Source: Kribbella caucasensis
GTDB lineage: Bacteria > Actinomycetota > Actinomycetes > Propionibacteriales > Kribbellaceae
NCBI RefSeq assembly: GCF_004361855.1
Contig: NZ_SNWQ01000006.1
Location: 124,001-188,000 of the forward strand
Direction of reading: 5' to 3'
DNA length: 64,000 nucleotides
Shown here: piece by piece, positions 58,733 to 64,000 of the stretch
How the letters are laid out: every line of letters begins with the position of its first letter
Numbering within the stretch: the stretch's first letter is position 1
Position numbers and translations under genes: made by a program
Notes under the pieces: model-generated
Told to the model about the DNA's origin: nothing
Database searches by the model: none
Seen by the model: only the letters and a program-made list of their open reading frames with translations

Positions 58733-59182
58733 ATGCGAACCCCATCCCGCATCCTCGCCCTCCTGACCACCCTCCTCTTCGGCCTGACCGCCACCTCGTA
58801 CGCCGTCCCGGCGCAGGCCTCATCCCCGTCCCCCACCTCGTACGTCGCTGGTTCGCCGGCCTCGTACGTCGTTTCGTCGGCCGCGGCGCTTCCGTCGTGC
58901 GACCTGAGTTCGTTGCCGCCCGAGGCATCGGACACGCTCGATCTGATCCACTCCGGCGGGCCGTTCCCCTACGACCAGGACGGCACCGTCTTCCAGAACC
59001 GCGAGGGCCTGCTTCCGTCCGAACCGAGCGGCTACTACCACGAGTACACCGTCAAGACCCCCGGCTCCCCCGACCGCGGAGCACGTCGCCTGGTCGGCGG
59101 CGGGCCCACCACCAACCCGGAGTACCTCTACTACACCGACGACCACTACGCATCCTTCTGCGAGGTGGATGAGAGCGCCTGA
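58733..59182 (+). CDS. Secreted guanyl-specific ribonuclease (RNase Sa/T1 family)
   Basis: 149 residues: signal peptide (1-29, MRTPSRILALLTTLLFGLTATSYAVPAQAS), a short repeat-like linker (PTSYVAGSPASYVVSS) and the RNase domain LPPEASDTLDLIHSGGPFPYDQDGTVFQNREGLLPSEPSGYYHEYTVKTPG. Catalytic Glu (YHEYTV), Arg (ARRLVGG) and His (DDHYASFC) match RNase Sa. It degrades extracellular RNA at guanosine. No barstar-type inhibitor gene is nearby. Confidence 0.93.
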   Translation: MRTPSRILALLTTLLFGLTATSYAVPAQASSPSPTSYVAGSPASYVVSSAAALPSCDLSSLPPEASDTLDLIHSGGPFPYDQDGTVFQNREGLLPSEPSGYYHEYTVKTPGSPDRGARRLVGGGPTTNPEYLYYTDDHYASFCEVDESA

Positions 59183-59194
59183 CAGAATCTTGCG

Positions 59195-59722
59195 GTGACG
59201 ATCTCCACCGCCGAGAAGGTGTTGCCGGGGCAGTTCGAGTTGACCTGGGCGTTGTTCGAGTACCACCTGAACCGGCTGACCCCCGAGGACCTGCTCTGGG
59301 AGCCGGCGCCGGTGAGCTGGACCGTACGCCGGGACGCGGCCGGAGTCTGGCGCGCCGACTGGGACGAACGCGAGCTCGACCCGATCCCGGTGCCCACGAT
59401 CGGCTGGATCAGCTGGCATATCGGCTGGTGGTGGACCGTCGCCCTGGCCCATGCCGGGCGGGTCACGCCACCCGACCGGACCGACATCCACTGGCCCGGC
59501 GACCTGGCCGGCATGCTCGCCTGGATGCGGCGGCTCCGCGACGAGTGGTCCGCAGTCCTGGCCGACACCGACCCCGCTCGCCTGAACGAACCGGCGGCGT
59601 TCCCGTGGCCGCCTGAGGCGGGCAAGTCGGTGGCCGACCTGTACGCCTGGGTGAACGCCGAGCTGATGAAGAACGCCGCCGAGATCGGCCAGCTCCGTTT
59701 GATCAAAGCGGCCCAGGGCTGA
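59195..59722 (+). CDS. DinB-family protein
   Basis: 175 residues from GTG 59195. FELTWALFEYHLNRLTPEDLLWEPAPVSWTV, PTIGWISWHIGWWWTVALAH and WVNAELMKNAAEIGQLRLIKAAQG give the four-helix DinB fold with metal His residues (WHIGWWW; the C-terminal His triad member is replaced). These proteins include thiol-dependent transferases; substrate unknown. It lies 12 bases after the RNase gene. Confidence 0.85.
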   Translation: MTISTAEKVLPGQFELTWALFEYHLNRLTPEDLLWEPAPVSWTVRRDAAGVWRADWDERELDPIPVPTIGWISWHIGWWWTVALAHAGRVTPPDRTDIHWPGDLAGMLAWMRRLRDEWSAVLADTDPARLNEPAAFPWPPEAGKSVADLYAWVNAELMKNAAEIGQLRLIKAAQG

Positions 59723-59730
59723 TCAGCAAG

Positions 59731-59764
59731 AAGGCGGTCCCAGCCGAAGCTGGGACCGCCTTTT
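59731..59764. terminator. Bidirectional terminator between DinB and groEL
   Basis: AAGGCGGTCCCAGC, loop CGAA, GCTGGGACCGCCTT then TTT; a perfect 14-base stem. It lies between two convergent genes and has T-runs on both sides. Confidence 0.9.
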
Positions 59765-59790
59765 GTCTTGCCGGAACTTCTTCTACGAGA

Positions 59791-61566
<1,776 letters not shown>

Positions 61567-61593
61567 TTATCACTCTCGCCCACTGAGTGCTAA
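61567..61593 (-). promoter_or_regulatory. CIRCE element 1 (groEL-proximal)
   Basis: TTATCACTC-N9-GAGTGCTAA, a single mismatch from the consensus TTAGCACTC-N9-GAGTGCTAA. It is an HrcA heat-shock operator, 151 bases upstream of the groEL start. Confidence 0.9.
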
Positions 61594-61600
61594 CCAAGTA

Positions 61601-61627
61601 TTAGCACTCGACCCAACCGAGTGCAAG
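61601..61627 (-). promoter_or_regulatory. CIRCE element 2 (distal)
   Basis: TTAGCACTC-N9-GAGTGCAAG, two mismatches from consensus, starting seven bases after the first CIRCE. Tandem CIRCE sites usually tighten HrcA repression. Confidence 0.88.
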
Positions 61628-61672
61628 CCAGCCCCCGCCGCCTCCCGGCTCCGCCGGACTAGGGTGCCCGGT

Positions 61673-62239
61673 ATGGCGCTCGACGTACGACCGGCGACAG
61701 CTGACCGGTGGGACGAGGTGGCCGCCGTGATGGGCGACCGTGGCGATCCGTCGCGCTGCTCCTGCCAGTACTTCCGCCTCCGGGGCAAACAGTGGAGCGA
61801 GGCGACCCCGCAAGCCCACCGCGCCGCCCTCCGCGATCAGGTCTGCTCCGGCGACCTCCCACCCGGCATACTGGCGTTCGACCCCGACGGTACGCCGGTC
61901 GGCTGGTGCGCCGTGGCTCCCCGATCGGCCTACCCCCGCGTCGTCGCCTCACCCAACTGGCGCGGCGCAACAGCCGACGCGTGGATCATCACCTGCTTCG
62001 TCGTACCGGTCCCCCACCGCCGCCAGGGAGTCGCCGGCGAACTGATCCTCGGCGCACTCGACCTCGCCCGCTCCCACGGCGCCACCGTCGTCGAGGGGTG
62101 CGCGGTAGACGTCCCCGCGGCCGGCCGAGTCCCGTCAGCCGACCTCTACCGCGGCCCCCTCTCGGTCTTCCTGTCGGCCGGCTTCAAGGAGATCACCCGC
62201 ACCTCACCCAAGTGGGTCCTGGTCCGTCGAATCCTCTGA
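61673..62239 (+). CDS. GNAT N-acetyltransferase
   Basis: 188 residues, ATG 61673. LDVRPATADRWDEVAAVM, CSCQYFRLRG, WCAVAPRSAYPRV and ITCFVVPVPHRRQGVAGELILGALDLARSHGATVVEG with the acetyl-CoA loop RRQGVAG. It belongs to a GNAT subgroup with CxCxYF (SRCSCQYF). Divergent from groEL; the CIRCE sites are 46 bases away. Substrate unknown. Confidence 0.87.
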   Translation: MALDVRPATADRWDEVAAVMGDRGDPSRCSCQYFRLRGKQWSEATPQAHRAALRDQVCSGDLPPGILAFDPDGTPVGWCAVAPRSAYPRVVASPNWRGATADAWIITCFVVPVPHRRQGVAGELILGALDLARSHGATVVEGCAVDVPAAGRVPSADLYRGPLSVFLSAGFKEITRTSPKWVLVRRIL

Positions 62240-62261
62240 TCCCACGCGCATACTGAAGGGC

Positions 62262-62594
62262 ATGGCGTACGACGAGGAGTTGGCTGAGCGGATTCGGGCG
62301 CTCTTGTCGGATGAGCCCGGCGTCAGGGAGCAGAAGATGTTCGGGGGACTAGGGTTCCTGGTCGACGGACACATGGCCGTCGCCGCCAGCAGTCAGGGCG
62401 GACTGCTCGCCCGGGTGGACCCCACGGAAGGCGAGAAGCTGCTCGCCAAACCGCACGTCCAGCTGATGGAGATGGGCGGCCGGAAGATGTCGGGCTGGCT
62501 TCGAGTGGACATCGAGGCCCTCCGGACCAAACGCCAACTCGGCCCGTGGGTCGACCGCGGCGTCGCCTACGCCCGCTCCCTCCCACCGAAATAA
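62262..62594 (+). CDS. TfoX N-terminal domain protein
   Basis: 110 residues. MAYDEELAERIRALLSDEPGVREQKMFGGLGFLVDGHMAVAAS, VDPTEGEKLLAKPHVQLMEMGGRKMSGWLRVD is the compact TfoX-N fold. In actinomycetes these small proteins have no proven competence role. Confidence 0.88.
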   Translation: MAYDEELAERIRALLSDEPGVREQKMFGGLGFLVDGHMAVAASSQGGLLARVDPTEGEKLLAKPHVQLMEMGGRKMSGWLRVDIEALRTKRQLGPWVDRGVAYARSLPPK

Positions 62595-62615
62595 CTCGCC
62601 CGCCCAGGTCGAGGG

Positions 62616-62966
62616 CTAGGACCTGCCGGCGGCCTGGTCCAGCTGGGCGATCAGGTACTTCGGGGCGGTCAGCCGCCACGCCTCGATGATGAGCTCGCCC
62701 AACTCCTCCTCGTCCGCAGCGGCCAGGTCGACCTCCAGCCAGGCGAACCGGCCGGATTCCCACGACGGCGAATAGACCTCGGGATTCTCCGCGACGAGTG
62801 CCTGTTGCTCCTCCCGGAACGCTTTGAGAAGGAGCCTCGACTCGTCCTCGGACAGATAGGCGAACCCCTTCTTCCGCACCTTGAAGGCGGGCTGACCGGC
62901 CCAGCCCTCGTGTTCCTCCGCCCCGGGCAACCCGAGCACCAGCTTCTGCACCGCCTGACCGTCCAT
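62616..62966 (-). CDS. MmcQ/YjbR-family protein
   Basis: 116 residues. VQKLVLGLPGAEEHEGWAGQPAFKVRKKGFAYLSEDESRLLLKAFREEQQALVAENPEVY and FAWLEVDLAAADEEELGELIIEAWRLTAPKYL match the YjbR CyaY-like fold. GGAGG directly abuts the ATG, which is tight, so another start may be used. Convergent with TfoX-N. Function unknown. Confidence 0.85.
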   Translation of the reverse strand: MDGQAVQKLVLGLPGAEEHEGWAGQPAFKVRKKGFAYLSEDESRLLLKAFREEQQALVAENPEVYSPSWESGRFAWLEVDLAAADEEELGELIIEAWRLTAPKYLIAQLDQAAGRS

Positions 62967-63119
62967 CCTCCGACCGTACGACTCGGCGCCGACAGTTCGC
63001 GACGAAAGTCGTCAGGGATCCGGACCCGATCCGGGTGCCCGGGGGCCGGGGTCGGGTCAGGGGTGGGTCGGTACCGATCCCGATGTGGCGAAGGGCCCGC
63101 CGGCGGCACAGTAGAGGAC

Positions 63120-63449
63120 ATGACGAACTCCAACGCACCGTTCTCCAACCTGTCCGGCAAGTCCCTTCGGCGCTCCCGTGACCAGCGGATGCTGTCCGGT
63201 GTCTCCGGCGGCCTCGCCGAGTACTTCAACATCGACGTGACGCTGGTCCGGCTCGGCATCGTCGGGCTCACCCTGATCACCGGCGGCACCGCGCTGCTCG
63301 GTTACGTGGCCGCCTGGATCGTGATCCCCGAGGCCGACGGCAAGGCCGTCTGGCAGAACGTCCACGAGAACATCCAGCAGCCCCAGCAGCAGACCCCCGA
63401 GGCCGACATCGCCACCCGAATCTACGACGACAAGCCCCCGGCCGCCTGA
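63120..63449 (+). CDS. PspC-domain membrane protein
   Basis: 109 residues. LRRSRDQRMLSGVSGGLAEYFNIDVTLVRLGIVGLTLITGGTALLGYVAAWIVIPE is a PspC domain with two membrane stretches, followed by a hydrophilic tail (QQPQQQTPEADIATR). PspC proteins sense or respond to envelope stress. AGAGGA precedes the ATG. Confidence 0.9.
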   Translation: MTNSNAPFSNLSGKSLRRSRDQRMLSGVSGGLAEYFNIDVTLVRLGIVGLTLITGGTALLGYVAAWIVIPEADGKAVWQNVHENIQQPQQQTPEADIATRIYDDKPPAA

Positions 63450-63451
63450 GC

Positions 63452-64000
63452 TCAGACCTTCAAGGTTGCCCTGCGGCCGACGGCGGTGACGGCTACGTCT
63501 GGGTGGTCGGCGAAGACGCCGTCGATTCCCAGGGCGGCGAAGCGGGTCAGTTCGCCGGCGAGGTCGAGGCCGGTGGGGAGGAAGCGGCGTTCGGCGCGGA
63601 AGGTCCAGACCTGGACGGCCAGGCCGAGGCGGTGGGCCTGGTCCACCAGCCGGGTCGGCTCGTCCAGGGCGCCGCTCGGGGTCCGTGGGATGACCAGGTC
63701 CTTGTGCGGCGCGAGCACCTGCGCGTACGTCGAGATCTCGCGCAGGCCGGCCGGGGTGATCAGGTCGGCGAAGGTCCGGCCGTCACCGGTACGGAGGAAG
63801 TCGTTGGGGGCGCTCTCGGCGTCGACCAACTGAACCAGCGGCACGTTCGTCATCACCGACAGGCGGCGCAGACTGGTCGGCTCGAACGACTGCACCATCG
63901 CCTCGTCCGGGCCGAGCCCGAGGGCGATCAGGCGCTCCGCGAGCAGTTCCTCCAGCGGCAGACCGACCCGACGGAAGTACGCCGGGTGCTTGATCTCCGG
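63452..64000 (-). CDS. Glycerophosphodiester phosphodiesterase, C-terminal part (5' end beyond window)
   Basis: About 182 codons are visible; the frame is open to the right edge. It reads EIKHPAYFRRVGLPLEELLAE, MVQSFEPTSLRRL, ISTYAQVLAPHKDLV, AHRLGLAVQVWTFRAER and RFAALGIDGVFADHPDVAV, the second half of the GDPD barrel (EIK metal ligand, TFR and the FADHPD end). It hydrolyses glycerophosphodiesters to glycerol-3-phosphate. Convergent with the PspC gene, with a two-base gap. Confidence 0.88.
   Translation of the reverse strand, partial: PEIKHPAYFRRVGLPLEELLAERLIALGLGPDEAMVQSFEPTSLRRLSVMTNVPLVQLVDAESAPNDFLRTGDGRTFADLITPAGLREISTYAQVLAPHKDLVIPRTPSGALDEPTRLVDQAHRLGLAVQVWTFRAERRFLPTGLDLAGELTRFAALGIDGVFADHPDVAVTAVGRRATLKV

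Overview
The window is about 70% G+C, with NNC/NNG codon use, many ATGA and GTGA start/stop overlaps and weak or absent T-tracts at terminators. These features, together with a PknG-GlnH-GlnX gene set, HelR, two CIRCE elements upstream of a lone groEL, IclR/ROK-style sugar clusters and a RNase Sa-type ribonuclease, point to an actinomycete. The richness in secreted glycoside hydrolases and the overall gene style suggest Nocardioidaceae (Kribbella-like), but this is inference from style only. No insertion sequence, phage, CRISPR array, rRNA or tRNA was recognised.

Layout: 1-1654 end of a HelD/HelR-type helicase; 1655-2173 non-coding DNA with two copies of a ~73-nt palindromic element; 2174-4689 two coupled membrane proteins with a TPM-like ectodomain and a C-terminal cysteine cluster; 4725-11264 secreted GH29 and GH20 glycosidases with an RpiR regulator; 11444-13029 MFS exporter and divergent ArsR regulator; 13056-15659 secreted GH16 glucanase; 15734-20644 IclR-controlled sugar ABC importer plus SMP-30 lactonase; 20774-24189 divergent sugar-acid operon (DHDPS-like aldolase, enolase-superfamily dehydratase, SDR, DUF624), then a second IclR regulator. 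25022-30697 holds two paralogous membrane proteins joining an N-terminal HD domain to five membrane helices and a PQQ-like propeller, separated by a Gfo/Idh/MocA oxidoreductase. 31021-32208 is a divergent EF-Tu; 32249-33228 DUF4031 and CutC; 33510-34547 LacI regulator with a long palindromic operator. 35373-37692 is a multicopper oxidase operon; 37781-42793 small regulators, a ClpN-domain pair, a DUF998 remnant, an ArsR/AHSA1/RibD-C operon and a PTH2-like protein; 43086-44371 thyA-folA.

The centre of interest is 44505-56572: ten same-strand, mostly overlapping genes (TelA, an XpaC-like protein, a CbxX-type AAA ATPase, GlnX-like, GlnH-like, a coiled-coil protein, PknG, PP2C phosphatase, vWA protein, zinc-ribbon/FHA protein). 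It looks like one signalling unit: an extracytoplasmic amino-acid sensor feeding a PknG kinase, opposed by a phosphatase and read by an FHA protein, linked to TerY-P-like (vWA/PP2C/kinase) and tellurite/envelope-stress components. The last 7 kb carries a membrane protein, a GNAT enzyme, a secreted guanyl ribonuclease, DinB, groEL with tandem CIRCE, GNAT, TfoX-N, YjbR, PspC and the end of a GDPD gene.

Several intergenic palindromes (regulatory operators and dispersed repeat-like elements) are described separately.
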